Positions 19,401 through 27,255 of a DNA stretch of 64,000 nucleotides are shown here, piece after piece. A model generated the notes under the pieces. It ran no database searches and was not told the DNA's origin. It was given only the letters and a program-made list of their open reading frames with translations. A program made the translations under genes and the position numbers. The stretch comes from Flammeovirgaceae bacterium UBA6059 (GTDB lineage: Bacteria > Bacteroidota > Bacteroidia > Cytophagales > Cyclobacteriaceae). Where the stretch lies: the NCBI GenBank assembly GCA_002435755.1, contig DIYH01000028.1:310001-374000 (forward strand). Reading direction: 5' to 3'. Positions within the stretch are counted from its first letter, which is position 1, and every line of letters begins with the position of its first letter.

Positions 19401-20289
19401 ACTTCAAATTGATCCCCGCGATCACCCAGTGAACTTCAACACAGGTTGGACCTGGATATCATTTCTCGGCAGAGAGGTCACAGAGGTCAACGAAGCATTA
19501 GCTAACATGACCAATCTCTCTGTTGGCGACCGGATAAAAGGTCAAAAGCAGTTTGCCACATTCGGCGGAGCTAATATTGGCTGGATAGGAGATCTGCAAT
19601 TCCTGGAACCTGGTCAGGGTTATATGATCTTAACAGAAAATGCCGGAAGCATCGTCTACCCCATGTCTAGTAGCGAAGGAGGAAGGTTGCACATTGATAT
19701 CAATTATGATTACCTCACCACTTCACTCTATCAGCTGAGACCTGAGGAGTATGCAAACAATATGAACCTGATCATGAGAATCAAAGACCAGGGAGCCACT
19801 GGTGATACTTTGATCGCAACGATTGATGGAGAAGTTAGGGGTATTGCGGTAGCAAGGGATAACCCTACCATCGCAGGTCAGACTTACTTCATGACCGTAT
19901 TCGGAGAAGATGGTGATGGTACTCTTACCTTCAGTATACTCAATAATGGCAAAGTGACTTCTTTATCCAGCGACCATTCATTAGCCTACGCTACCAACGC
20001 ATCACTAGGCAAGCTGGAAACCCCAGTAGAGCTACATAAACCGAGTGTGGTGCAACCTGTCAATCTCACCGCCTATCCCAACCCATTTGTCGATTGGATA
20101 AGTATAAGGGCCGATCAAGAGATCTTGAGACTTGTATTACTCAATATTTCCGGTCAGATCGTAAAGTCGATGAAAGTAGACTACCAGAAAGAAGTATCCA
20201 TGGACCTGGTAGGACTGAGAATGGGCACATATCTAATGAAAGTTGAGACTGTCACAGGTAAGAGTGTATTGAAAATCATTAAAAACTAG
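10477..20289 (+). CDS. Giant T9SS-secreted protein with FN3-like and three LamG domains
   Basis: A 3270-residue protein with an N-terminal signal peptide (residues 1-22, ending CLAQ). Residues about 25-640 resemble serial fibronectin type III or Ig-like domains with paired cysteines. Three concanavalin/LamG-like domains follow at about 690-885, 2170-2320 and 2375-2535, each ending in a characteristic D/H-E-[FLV]-R-[IV]-W motif (DEFRVW, HELRIW, DEVRIW). A Ser/Thr-rich strand region lies at about 1750-1850 and an Ig/BACON-like stretch at about 2670-2765. Residues 2771-2884 resemble the start of the next gene's product. The last 80 or so residues (from AYPNPF) are a type A T9SS sorting domain, so the protein is exported and probably attached to the cell surface. 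An adhesion or glycan-binding role is likely; no catalytic motif was seen. Confidence 0.9.
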   Translation: MKKLKLLLVSGLLLISGQCLAQLEYFVFYDGGDIRIFFNTGTYRCGLSNFSRDYVLYVDDIERDRYDGGHNQSTSHIYTIADPDPNTDYEIRIVVTNPGRGTCSNRNSQIYDERFTVVGAGLSDLAMEFDGATSKFTWDPGEISDASYRGILEAKSSIDDGNYVEYTEITIGDNVSTVTVPFFGQGFPSLLRGLDYRFILTQTSNLSGGEVVAEVEFSVPLASSHNIRSVQATSTSSGIDLTWQEPLIIANNSDSRPDFRYIIERHSRPYGSGNFNRREEFTVEAGSTAGTYTLEDDGIVQCEENQYVIHIAYDVNGQYLRFKEQTSSPAVFPSFITSAPTPINFASGLTDACADDVELIWEENIDLNPCQEYFYVMERFKLVGSSEVGRKIIMDKNNNPSIIGGEYAFFDEDTKDKDATYRYKLKYVTILPNGNEYASTFSTRDVYIRGDLEYNGDVTADIDVSSSITVSWDDLSNEDSYTVIRKFNGEVDHEFDLPQNSTSFTTSLTDAANAAGNCINYVFEVVAKSDCEPGGIILGTVNKGTDVDTDEFIDLVLNGEQQNAYQPGSLDAYKGFEQDFVKLTWEMPNQFANMEAQKVYRRDLSGNDKVLIASLDPGLRSYEDREAAANTMFEYSVVAELSCGTNTVLTNEIFDVGYRVPNGLINGKIDFTGGVSVQGARVIAENDGALNLNKSVRFDGDRDFIILLDESNTHLLSSYDYKYPTAMPFLFGDHARTIEFWANPSDYSSNVIFRSGSNATNHYMAFKTPASSGSDIWQLDLGGGSIIDIPLTGMAAINEWHHFAITYDGTTLSMFVDGTNVDANNNPMQWDRNLNTAGGDANSKYFIIGTNNLVSSNIGSYDGYLDEFRVWDHARTEEEINDQKGGFLLGNESGLSVYLRMDENFGDFVYDASYDNSGFNKRHGAFIKNTATVATNSPTFSPTIPSADQLGYTAFTDANGNYTIKFIRYRGSGELFNLIPFITNHEFRPSNRTLFIGNTTPVHNEQDFEDISAFEVTGTIFYGKDFNNNGEIEDTPQERPCPAPGIFLEVDGQVALRDGQPVTTNENGEFTLTVPIGDHFIGASLPGHTFAINRWPETGKHDFQQPVLGVKFVDTTTKRVAGRVVGGKIEADKNIGFGLSKNNIGQATLVFETTCFQDTVITNINTGEYIIDLFPLEYTVKGGADVSGNFVRSNPALNTQAPFDVFKTVDLSANLSGLIERDTLYENGEIQEVREFRHDFRNDYILRTPHQMEITSLSGEEFAGEEVIITQIGGSEVEYTVPASEFPYPVFHQNVNYAFHVQLEEYYTNYDGSEAVRDTVPVTDGQIEVANDLADLAPYTVDMITGETTVVFTGGTPNLTENPDPTRSFLKPISVTSFKGLESNTWNFEGYILGAKQVGNSFTTQGPEVPLHILRDPPGSNSFASITKGTELTSSYDWSLVANQSADLNIRLGTGLKLFVGVGVATGQTLAATLSLNVSAENSVGGGQTYEETIEIEEEISTSDDPNFVGAASDLYIGRSMNMDFGVAEYLQLIPEDRCGGGTVCGDKVIVGNDGTRFKLGKREGMFVNPSGYDTYFIYTEQHILNQLIPDLINLRNQLLETNTNYLPLMTNKDDPRYGTNNDDPIWGADVTTNTPNAREYADFGNHVSNAYHAFNPLKPEGPSYVFSKIFEDDEDQIDSVRWYNQQIKLWRDAISSNEEAKLLAENPQAVPLAGDIGDLIAGRPDPNRSSHLIDMDAVTLDENVSFSSGSSFSRTVALSSNFTSFTSWELTVSTELVNMVKAEGSGAEFEQEGSFAVGFTRTGGKSQSQTTSTAFSFTLQDDNPGDFYSVDIKDGGPLNGPIFVSRGGKTACPYEGEVKTKVYKAGQMVLQKATIPQDRPKISISPARLVAVPSDEEAVFTLSISNENPDETRVYDLELDDSSNPEGAILFIDGDGVNRPFEVPAGATINKTLTVFKGPNANDYEGITLTLKAQCEDLVGEDDERTLDQTSFSVSFIPTCSDVAFINPVNSWVVNDKFNDIFPIAFSGYDINFEGLEEIKFQYKLATESTWSDKDIFYNKDEAEDGELTISRDFTFTSYDWNISSLPDGNYDLRLVTVCGGVEKESQIISGLIDRVNPSPFGQPSPADGILSPNDEISIRFNEEINQQAIIKNNNFIITGVLNGGDIRHDASVFFGGASNQYMRLQQGINLSQKPFTIDFYLKRKGSGEEVVISQGLTGDNALTIGFDSSDRPYLEIAGHRVTSESVGVTDGKWHHFAFTLDYSTQTAEIFIDGSTTAGLTGFTKSFSSNGAITIGKSGFAPEQPLTGNMHELRIWSKALTTGEVALTYLKKLDRSQPDLIHNWRMEEAYGHTAEDHISSKTAEVFADWQVEQGGRAYAFSGNQIITATSPAISVSQDLTVEFWVKGAPANSITFLSNGSGEANVGDPTGWIIGTDDSGNLMASNNGQTISTNTSPLDNNWHQVTLSVNRFGNATLYIDGNEAGFAQGSLFKGFGGNRLWMGARGRINGTVETIDRHFTGSIDEVRIWSLAKRVDHIKAEMYNQLAGDEPGLLLYYPFEMYEKDAAGIDILENSINNAATGPLAQENNIAGTVESNFTSQAPLIKLPKPVQPVQFNYSINGDQIILTTTEDNQRLEDVILTITVQGIQDLNDNVQQSPATWTAFVDKNTLFWTKQEYNFSIVRGEPLIFDAAIQNRGGSFESFLLTGLPDWISASPIGGTIDPLSSRNIRFTVNESVGSGSYTEDIIMQNSFGFDEKLIIDLDVTQVPPSDWVVNAQDYQYSMSVAGRVRIDGDFSRDGDDIIAAFVGNECRGLAPLEYVEELDNFQASLSIFSNEVAGEPITYQVWNASDARVHTFLVASDPGVNTFSSDGFFGTPINPIIFEAGDHTEFTIDLLKGWQWLSFNLASTELSDVNAFMTGYNATAGDQIKSIAAFDEFDPEMGWLGSLSATGGLNNAEMYKMKIAEPGKLKLRGLQIDPRDHPVNFNTGWTWISFLGREVTEVNEALANMTNLSVGDRIKGQKQFATFGGANIGWIGDLQFLEPGQGYMILTENAGSIVYPMSSSEGGRLHIDINYDYLTTSLYQLRPEEYANNMNLIMRIKDQGATGDTLIATIDGEVRGIAVARDNPTIAGQTYFMTVFGEDGDGTLTFSILNNGKVTSLSSDHSLAYATNASLGKLETPVELHKPSVVQPVNLTAYPNPFVDWISIRADQEILRLVLLNISGQIVKSMKVDYQKEVSMDLVGLRMGTYLMKVETVTGKSVLKIIKN

Positions 20290-20293
20290 GGCT

Positions 20294-21265
20294 ATGCAAA
20301 CTACAAACGGATTTAAAAGAATGTATATCAGCCTGATCTCAACACTGGGGTTGGTCCTGATCAATACCACATTGAGCAAAGCCCAGGCACCAGAATGGCA
20401 AATCAACCCTGGTAGCTTTCAGTTCTCGATGACAGTGATCGCAACATTACATGCCCCAGATTACCCACTCATCTCTGAGAGTGACCTGGTAGGTGTATTC
20501 GCCAATGGCGAGTTGAGAGGCTTTGCTCAGCCGGCTGTTTACCTGTCCAACATTGATGTTTATGCCGCTTTTATCACCGTTTTCAGCAATGATCCTGCAG
20601 GTGAATTAATGACTTTTCAGATGTATGATAGTAATGTGGGACAACTACACAGGGCTGCCTACGCTGTTACTTTCGAAGATGGCAAGCAAGTGGGGTCCAT
20701 CCAGGAACCGATGGCCATCGAGACTGCTCGCTTAACCATATCACCTATTGAAGACAAAATAGAAACGGATGATCCATTCACTGTCACGATCTCCACAAAT
20801 GTCAATGCAGAACTACCACAAGAATTGATATTAGAGAAGAGGTCCGGACCTATCGCGATTGCGCAGGGAGATGTTGCTGGTGAGTTTGTCATCAGTATAT
20901 CAGGAGCAGGTGAGGTGGAGATGACCGCCATCCTACGATCTACTAGTCTATACGATGGTGCGCTTGAAGAGCTGACTTTTTCGATAGCTGAAAAAGAGCC
21001 AGAGGTAGTAGGTTTGGAAGACAAAAGCGAAGGGCTAGAGGTCTATCCCAATCCGGCTTCCAGCTTCTTACGTGTGAGCTTACCGGAAGCTCAAAATGCT
21101 CATGCCAGTATCGTGGGGCTGGATGGTCGAGCACTACGCATCTTTGAGCTTATTAACGGTCACGCAATGGTCCAAATAAGCAACCTGCGCTCCGGGCTAT
21201 ATGTATTGCTCATTCAGGACATAGACAATGACTATTTTGCTTCAAAAAACTTCATGGTAAAGTGA
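20294..21265 (+). CDS. T9SS-sorted surface protein, partner of the giant LamG protein
   Basis: The 323-residue product has a signal peptide (start at 20294, or at the second ATG 20321, giving MYISLISTLGLVL and a cut after KAQA). A domain at about 35-125 (WQINPGSFQFSM, then GVFANGELRGFA) resembles residues 2771-2884 of the upstream giant protein (WVVNAQDYQYSM, AAFVGNECRGLA). Its last 75 or so residues (from VYPNPASSFLRV) are a type A T9SS sorting domain. It begins 4 bases after the upstream stop, so the two are co-transcribed. The shared domain suggests that the two act at the same surface site, but the function is unknown. Confidence 0.85.
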   Translation: MQTTNGFKRMYISLISTLGLVLINTTLSKAQAPEWQINPGSFQFSMTVIATLHAPDYPLISESDLVGVFANGELRGFAQPAVYLSNIDVYAAFITVFSNDPAGELMTFQMYDSNVGQLHRAAYAVTFEDGKQVGSIQEPMAIETARLTISPIEDKIETDDPFTVTISTNVNAELPQELILEKRSGPIAIAQGDVAGEFVISISGAGEVEMTAILRSTSLYDGALEELTFSIAEKEPEVVGLEDKSEGLEVYPNPASSFLRVSLPEAQNAHASIVGLDGRALRIFELINGHAMVQISNLRSGLYVLLIQDIDNDYFASKNFMVK

Positions 21266-21306
21266 CCAATCTGCAATAGAGAAAGCTCATCACACAACAA
21301 CCCATG

Positions 21307-21337
21307 CAGCCTTTCCGATTGGAAGGGCTGTTTCTAT
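21307..21337 (+). terminator. Intrinsic terminator for the LamG/T9SS operon
   Basis: CAGCCTTTCC at 21307-21316 and GGAAGGGCTG at 21321-21330 form a 10-bp stem with one G-T wobble and a GATT loop. TTTCTAT follows on the plus strand. It lies 41 bases after the stop of the T9SS partner gene. Confidence 0.75.
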
Positions 21338-21342
21338 ACAAC

Positions 21343-21370
21343 AAAAAAGGCTCCCTTCTCAGGAGCCTTT
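21343..21370 (-). terminator. Intrinsic terminator for rho
   Basis: AAAGGCTCC (21346-21354) and GGAGCCTTT (21362-21370) form a perfect 9-bp stem with a 7-base loop. Read on the minus strand, the stem runs into a T-tract (the A-run at 21343-21348). It lies 27 bases beyond the rho stop codon and directly abuts the plus-strand terminator. Confidence 0.8.
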
Positions 21371-21397
21371 CCATTAGGTTGGCAATCGGGTAATGCT

Positions 21398-23086
21398 TTA
21401 TCCGTTCATTGAGATGAGGAACTCTTCGTTGTTGCGAGTGCCCTTCATCTTCGAGAGTAAGAATTCCATGGCTTCTACACTATTCATATCAGACATGAAT
21501 TTACGTAGGATCCAGATCCTTGATAGTTCTTCTTTCTCAAGCAGCAAGTCCTCCCGGCGAGTACCAGATGCCGGTACATCGATAGATGGGTACACTCTTC
21601 TGTTCGAAAGCTTGCGATCCAACTGAAGTTCCATATTACCAGTTCCCTTGAACTCCTCAAAGATCACTTCGTCCATCTTGGAACCTGTTTCTATCAACGC
21701 GGTGGCGATAATGGTCAATGAGCCACCATTCTCCACATTTCTTGCCGCTCCGAAAAATCGCTTAGGCTTATGAAGTGCATTGGCATCTACACCTCCTGAA
21801 AGTATCTTACCAGAAGAAGGTATTACGGTATTGTGTGCTCTTGCAAGTCTTGTGATAGAATCAAGCAAGATCACTACATCATGCCCACACTCTACCATGC
21901 GCTTGGCTTTCTCGAGGATGATATTGGCCACCTTTACATGGCGGTCAGCTTGTTCGTCAAAAGTAGAAGACACTACTTCAGCTTTTACGCTTCTTGCCAT
22001 ATCCGTCACCTCTTCGGGTCGTTCATCGATCAATAAGATCATGAGATATACCTCAGGGTGATTGTCTGCAATAGCATTTGCAATGTTCTTCAGCAAGACC
22101 GTCTTACCTGTCTTTGGCTGTGCCACGATCATGCCTCTTTGTCCCTTTCCGATAGGAGCAAACATATCAAGAATCCTGGTCGAATAATTATCAGCCTTAT
22201 GGCTTAGGTTCAGTTTCTCTTCCGGAAACAAAGGCGTCAAGTACTCAAATGGTACTCTATCGCGAATCTCTTCAGTGGTTCTGCCATTTACAGACTCCAC
22301 TCGCAGCAGTGCAAAGTATTTCTCACCGTCTTTTGGGGGTCGGATCTGGCCTTTGACAGTGTCGCCGGTACGTAGACCAAAAAGCTTAACCTGGGATGGT
22401 GACACATATATATCATCAGGGCTGGCCAGGTAATTATAGTCGCTGCTTCTGAGGAAGCCATAACCATCCTGCATCATTTCAAGAACACCTTCGTTCTCTA
22501 TGATGCCGTCAAAATCCTTGACGTTGTTATTATAGTTCTCACGCTTAGCACGTTGCTCTTCCCTGCGTTGCTGACGCTCATCATTTCTTTGCTGTCTTCT
22601 GTCAATTCGCTCCTGCTTTTCCGAGGACTCTTCTGTGCCTTCATCTTTTACACCAGTCGTTTTGGCACTAGTCGCGTCTCCACCGTCCGCCTTACTTGTT
22701 CGACTACCTCTTCCTTTTGAGGGCTTAGCTGTTTCTTCGGAGGACTCTGTGTCCAAGTTAAACGAAGCGAGCACCTCATCTTCAGAGGATTTCTTTGTAG
22801 ACTTTTTAGGCTTAGGCTCTTTGGGCTCTTCTTTAGCTTCTCCCTTGTCCTCAGTGACATTCTCCCGTTTTACGCGAGGAGTACGCTTCTTAGGCTTTTC
22901 AGCAGTTTCGGTTTTTTTGGGAGCAACGGTGGGAAGGTCTTTCTCTGGTGTAACGGCCTGCTGATCGAGGATACTATAGATCAAATCTTGTTTTGCCTGC
23001 TTCTTGTAGTTTTTGACACCCATTTGCTCAGCTATCTCTCTCAATTCAGAGAGCAGCCGATCATTTAAATCTTCAATATTGTACAT
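21398..23086 (-). CDS. rho: Transcription termination factor Rho with long charged insertion
   Basis: Rho is the hexameric RNA helicase that ends transcription at untranslated RNA. The N-terminus (about 1-45) is a Rho_N/SAP-like helical domain. About 150 residues of Lys/Glu/Ser-rich low-complexity sequence follow (to about 195), then the RNA-binding cold-shock-like domain, then the ATPase with Walker A AQPKTGKTVLLK near residue 322 and Walker B HDVVILLDSITRLARAHN. At 562 residues it is about 140 longer than E. coli Rho, the extra length being the insertion. Such insertions are common in Bacteroidota Rho proteins. The gene has its own terminator and diverges from serS. Confidence 0.97.
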   Translation of the reverse strand: MYNIEDLNDRLLSELREIAEQMGVKNYKKQAKQDLIYSILDQQAVTPEKDLPTVAPKKTETAEKPKKRTPRVKRENVTEDKGEAKEEPKEPKPKKSTKKSSEDEVLASFNLDTESSEETAKPSKGRGSRTSKADGGDATSAKTTGVKDEGTEESSEKQERIDRRQQRNDERQQRREEQRAKRENYNNNVKDFDGIIENEGVLEMMQDGYGFLRSSDYNYLASPDDIYVSPSQVKLFGLRTGDTVKGQIRPPKDGEKYFALLRVESVNGRTTEEIRDRVPFEYLTPLFPEEKLNLSHKADNYSTRILDMFAPIGKGQRGMIVAQPKTGKTVLLKNIANAIADNHPEVYLMILLIDERPEEVTDMARSVKAEVVSSTFDEQADRHVKVANIILEKAKRMVECGHDVVILLDSITRLARAHNTVIPSSGKILSGGVDANALHKPKRFFGAARNVENGGSLTIIATALIETGSKMDEVIFEEFKGTGNMELQLDRKLSNRRVYPSIDVPASGTRREDLLLEKEELSRIWILRKFMSDMNSVEAMEFLLSKMKGTRNNEEFLISMNG

Positions 23087-23348
23087 GGATTTACTAACAG
23101 TAAATTAATTGGATACGAAAATCTTTCGTGGTTGGAATTGTATCGTGAATAATAAGTATGGTGAACGCGTAAGGAGTGAGTTGAAAAAGATTAACTCTAC
23201 TGGTTCTTAGACAACACAATGATATTATAACCACCATTGATTAGCAAATAATTAAACAAAAAATGAGCGCTTGAAAAAGAGCTATTCATGCTCCGAAAAG
23301 ATTCTAAATCAGTGGATAATTGGCTTATTTTGCGCCAAATACTCAGGC

Positions 23349-24626
23349 ATGCTTGTACTTAACGACATACGCGAAAATAAGGATCAATTGGCCGATAGGT
23401 TGACCAAAAGGGGCATCTCGGATGCAAGTGATCAACTTGATGACGCTATCAAATTAGATGACCAAAGAAAGCAAACCAAGTCCGAACTTGACGCAATTCT
23501 TTCAGAATCCAACACACTTGCCAAGCAGATTGGCGGATTGATAAAGGAAGGCAAAAGAGAAGAAGCTGAAGCTATCAAGACACGTACTGGCGAACTAAAA
23601 AGTAAATCGAAGCAACTAAATGATCGGCTGGCTGAGATAGAGCTAGAGCTACAAACACTGCTATACAATATCCCCAATGTACCTCACGAACTTGTACCTG
23701 CCGGGAAAAATGAGGAGGATAACATCACTACATTTCAGGTTGAGGAACTGCCCAAAATGTCCGAGGGTAGCAAGCCACATTGGGACTTAATTAAAGAATA
23801 CGACATAGTTGATTTTGAACTTGGAGTTAAGGTAACCGGAGCGGGCTTCCCCTTTTACAAAGGTAAGGGGGCAAGAATGCAGCGAGCATTGATCAATTTC
23901 TTTCTTGATGAGGCGATATCAGCGGGTTATTATGAAGTCCAGCCACCCATCGTTATCAATGAAGCTTCAGGCTATGGCACAGGTCAACTACCTGATAAAG
24001 AGGGGCAAATGTATCATGCCAACGCTGATGACCTTTACCTGATACCTACTGCCGAAGTACCTATTACCAATATCTATCGTGATGTCATTTTAGATGAGGC
24101 TCAGCTACCCATTAAAAATGTAGGTCATACACCTTGTTTCCGAAGGGAAGCCGGTAGCTGGGGAGCTCATGTGAGAGGCCTCAACCGACTGCATCAGTTT
24201 GACAAGGTCGAAATCGTACAGATACAGCACCCTGACAAGTCATACGAGGCACTGAGGGAAATGTGCGATCATGTCGAAAGTCTACTCAAGAAACTTGGAT
24301 TGCCATATCGCATCCTTCGACTGTGCGGTGGAGATCTTGGCTTCACCTCTGCCATCACCTATGATTTTGAAGTCTACTCAGCAGCTCAAAGCAAGTGGCT
24401 GGAGTGCAGTTCTGTAAGCAACTTTGAGACCTATCAGGCCAATCGCCTTAAGCTACGCTTTAAAGACAAGGAGAACAAAAAACGACTTCTACATACACTG
24501 AATGGATCGGCCCTTGCGCTACCGCGAATATTGGCCGCACTACTTGAAAACAATCAACAAAAGGATGGCATTATGGTCCCTGAAGTCTTACAACCATATA
24601 CCGGTTTTGACAAAATAATGAAATAG
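23349..24626 (+). CDS. serS: Serine--tRNA ligase
   Basis: A class II synthetase that charges tRNA(Ser). I take the ATG at 23349, giving MLVLNDIRENKDQLADRL and 425 residues. An in-frame ATG 26 codons earlier would add sequence foreign to the family. The N-terminal half (about 25-110) is the tRNA-binding coiled coil. Motif 2 is seen in FRREAGSWGAHVRGLNRLHQF and motif 3 in LNGSALALPRILAALLEN. The 262 bases separating it from the divergent rho gene must hold both promoters. Confidence 0.96.
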   Translation: MLVLNDIRENKDQLADRLTKRGISDASDQLDDAIKLDDQRKQTKSELDAILSESNTLAKQIGGLIKEGKREEAEAIKTRTGELKSKSKQLNDRLAEIELELQTLLYNIPNVPHELVPAGKNEEDNITTFQVEELPKMSEGSKPHWDLIKEYDIVDFELGVKVTGAGFPFYKGKGARMQRALINFFLDEAISAGYYEVQPPIVINEASGYGTGQLPDKEGQMYHANADDLYLIPTAEVPITNIYRDVILDEAQLPIKNVGHTPCFRREAGSWGAHVRGLNRLHQFDKVEIVQIQHPDKSYEALREMCDHVESLLKKLGLPYRILRLCGGDLGFTSAITYDFEVYSAAQSKWLECSSVSNFETYQANRLKLRFKDKENKKRLLHTLNGSALALPRILAALLENNQQKDGIMVPEVLQPYTGFDKIMK

Positions 24627-24665
24627 AAGAGATGTAGTATCTTCATGGTCCTAACAGTTGTGACC

Positions 24666-26810
24666 ATGAAGTATTATTCTTTTCTTGTTTGCGTACTCCT
24701 ATTTTCGAGCTGTGCGGACCAGACAGACACGTCTCAAAACACCGATCTCGCTTACCCTGCTTCCTCCAAGGTAGATACCGTCGACAACTATTTTGGTAAA
24801 TCAGTACCAGACCCCTATCGATGGTTGGAAGATGACAACAGCGAAGCTACAGGCCAATGGGTAGCCTCTCAAAACGAAGTAACACAAGGTTACCTCACCA
24901 AAATAGACTTTCGTCAAGAGGTTGCGGACCGGTTATCCAAACTTGAGAACTACGAAAAGGTATCTGCCCCTTCGAAATCAGGAGAATACCATTATTACCG
25001 TAAAAACAATGGTCTCCAAAACCAATCCGTGATCTATCGCTCCATGGATCTCGATGAGCAGCCCGAAGTATTCATCGATCCAAATACCTTCTCAGAAGAT
25101 GGCACCACATCGTTATCAACCCTTAGCTTCAACGATGAAGGCACCATGGCCGCTTATTCCATTTCTATAGCAGGGTCCGATTGGCGTGAGATCTTTGTGA
25201 TGGATGCCATCAATGGTGAACTTTTGAAAGATCATATAAAATGGGTGAAGTTCAGCGGTATCTCATGGTACAAAGACGGGTTCTACTATCAGCGTTTTGA
25301 TGAGCTTGATGCTGAGGACGCACTTAAGGGTACTAATCAATTCGGTAAAATATATTACCACCAGGTAGGCACTGACCAATCTAATGACCAGTTGATTTAT
25401 AGCAATCCCGATAATCCGGAAAACAGGTTTGGAGCAGATGTGACGGAGGACGGTCACTATCTGATCATATATACTCAGGAGTCAACTAGCGGTAATGGCT
25501 TGTTGGTCAAGGATCTGAGTATTGAAGGAAGTGCGTTTATTACGGTAGTGGACAACTTTGATAACGATCATGAGGTGATTGGTACTAGCGGAGACCTGCT
25601 ACTCGTGGAGACCAATCTCGACGCTCCGAACAATAGGCTTGTTGCAGTAGCCATCGACAGACCAGAGCCAGCTAATTGGCGCCCCGTTATTGATGAAAAG
25701 GAGCAAGTCCTTAACGCAGCTATCGCTGGTGATAAGATCATGGCCAGCTATTTGGTAGATGCTAAAACCTCTATCGAACAGTACACTTTAGATGGAACTT
25801 TTGAAAATGAGGTAGCCCTACCGGGAATTGGCTCAGTGTATGGTTTCAGTGCATCACCTGAAGATCAAGAGTTCTACTACACCTTTACGTCATTTACAGA
25901 ACCTTCAGCCATCTATAAGTACGATATTCCGGTAGGCGAATCTACACTATGGAGACGGCCTGAGGTAGATTTTGATCCTGAAGCTTATGAGACCAAGCAA
26001 GTATTTTTTTCCTCCGAAGATGGCACACAGGTGCCTATGTTCATTGTGCACAAAAAGGGGCTTGAGCTCAATGGGAAAAACCCTACATGGCTATACAGCT
26101 ACGGTGGATTCAACATAAGTCTAAGGCCAAGTTTCAACGCTTCGAGGATGGTGTGGTTAGAAAACGGAGGTGTCTTTGCTATGCCCAATATACGAGGTGG
26201 AGGTGAATACGGCGAGAAATGGCACAAGTCAGGGACTAAGCTCCAAAAGAAAAACGTGTTTAACGACTTCATTGCTGCAGGAGAGTACCTTATCAGGGAA
26301 GGATATACGTCTACCGATTACCTGGCCCTTCAGGGAGGCTCGAATGGAGGACTCCTGGTAGGAGCGACTATCAATATGCGTCCTGATCTGGCTAAAGTGG
26401 CCTTCCCAATGGTCGGTGTGATGGATATGCTTCGTTATCAATATTTTACGATAGGGAGAGCATGGGCTACAGACTATGGCACTTCTGAGGAATCCCAGGA
26501 AATGTTCGAGTACCTGTATTCTTACTCACCTCTTCACAATATAGACGCGGCTGCCGAATATCCTGCGGTAATGGTCACCACAGCCGATCATGACGATCGT
26601 GTAGTTCCAGCGCATTCATTTAAGTATGCCGCCACACTTCAGGAGAAAAGGCCAGATAATCTATCCCCATTGCTTATCAGAATAGAGACCAACGCAGGGC
26701 ATGGTGCAGGTATGTCAATGGAAAAACGAATCCAGTTTTCGGCAGACATGTATTCATTTGCATGGTACAACATGGGTGTGATTCCTCCTATGGTACAACA
26801 AAACATGTAG
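24666..26810 (+). CDS. Prolyl oligopeptidase family lipoprotein (S9)
   Basis: I choose the ATG at 24666, because it gives an ideal lipoprotein signal (MKYYSFLVCVLLFSSC, lipid-attachment Cys16). An in-frame ATG at 24645 would add seven residues. The product of about 714 residues has an N-terminal beta-propeller region opening with VPDPYRWLEDD and a C-terminal alpha/beta-hydrolase domain. The nucleophile is Ser559 in QGGSNGGLL, followed by the acid region ADHDDRVVPAHS and the catalytic His in NAGHGAG. It cleaves short proline-containing peptides and is probably anchored on the periplasmic face of a membrane. The next gene starts 4 bases downstream. Confidence 0.93.
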   Translation: MKYYSFLVCVLLFSSCADQTDTSQNTDLAYPASSKVDTVDNYFGKSVPDPYRWLEDDNSEATGQWVASQNEVTQGYLTKIDFRQEVADRLSKLENYEKVSAPSKSGEYHYYRKNNGLQNQSVIYRSMDLDEQPEVFIDPNTFSEDGTTSLSTLSFNDEGTMAAYSISIAGSDWREIFVMDAINGELLKDHIKWVKFSGISWYKDGFYYQRFDELDAEDALKGTNQFGKIYYHQVGTDQSNDQLIYSNPDNPENRFGADVTEDGHYLIIYTQESTSGNGLLVKDLSIEGSAFITVVDNFDNDHEVIGTSGDLLLVETNLDAPNNRLVAVAIDRPEPANWRPVIDEKEQVLNAAIAGDKIMASYLVDAKTSIEQYTLDGTFENEVALPGIGSVYGFSASPEDQEFYYTFTSFTEPSAIYKYDIPVGESTLWRRPEVDFDPEAYETKQVFFSSEDGTQVPMFIVHKKGLELNGKNPTWLYSYGGFNISLRPSFNASRMVWLENGGVFAMPNIRGGGEYGEKWHKSGTKLQKKNVFNDFIAAGEYLIREGYTSTDYLALQGGSNGGLLVGATINMRPDLAKVAFPMVGVMDMLRYQYFTIGRAWATDYGTSEESQEMFEYLYSYSPLHNIDAAAEYPAVMVTTADHDDRVVPAHSFKYAATLQEKRPDNLSPLLIRIETNAGHGAGMSMEKRIQFSADMYSFAWYNMGVIPPMVQQNM

Positions 26811-26814
26811 TAGG

Positions 26815-27255
26815 ATGGTAAGAAAAGGAACAGAAGAGGACTTACCATCTGTCTTCGGTCTCATTAGAGAACTGGCGATCTACGAAAAGGGTGAACATCA
26901 AATGATCACCTCGCTAGAGCAGATGAAGGTTGACGGGTTTGGTCCACAACCTATCTTCGAGTTTTTTGTAGTTGAGCATGCAGGAAGTATCGTAGGTTCG
27001 GCCGTCTATTATATAAGATACTCCACATGGAAGGGGAAAAGGCTATACCTGGAGGATCTCATAGTTACAGAATCAGCCAGAGGCAAAGGTTATGGCAAGG
27101 CGTTGCTTGACCGAATCGTAGAAGAAGCAAGAGACACCAACTGTACAGGAGTCATGTGGCAAGTACTCGATTGGAACGAGCCGTCTATCAACTTTTATAA
27201 ACAATACGGAGCGTCTTTAGATAGTGGCTGGATCAATTGTCATCTTGATATCTAG
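26815..27255 (+). CDS. GNAT family N-acetyltransferase
   Basis: The 146-residue protein shows the GNAT fold: IYEKGEHQM near residue 21, the strand LYLEDLIVTESARGKGYGKALL containing the acetyl-CoA pyrophosphate loop (R/Q-G-x-G-K/Y pattern), and a C-terminal WNEPSINFYKQYGA. This pattern is typical of the diamine acetyltransferase (SSAT-like) branch of the family, so a polyamine or other small amine is a possible substrate. It is co-transcribed with the peptidase gene. Its stop overlaps the stop of the opposing gene through a shared CTAG. Confidence 0.88.
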   Translation: MVRKGTEEDLPSVFGLIRELAIYEKGEHQMITSLEQMKVDGFGPQPIFEFFVVEHAGSIVGSAVYYIRYSTWKGKRLYLEDLIVTESARGKGYGKALLDRIVEEARDTNCTGVMWQVLDWNEPSINFYKQYGASLDSGWINCHLDI

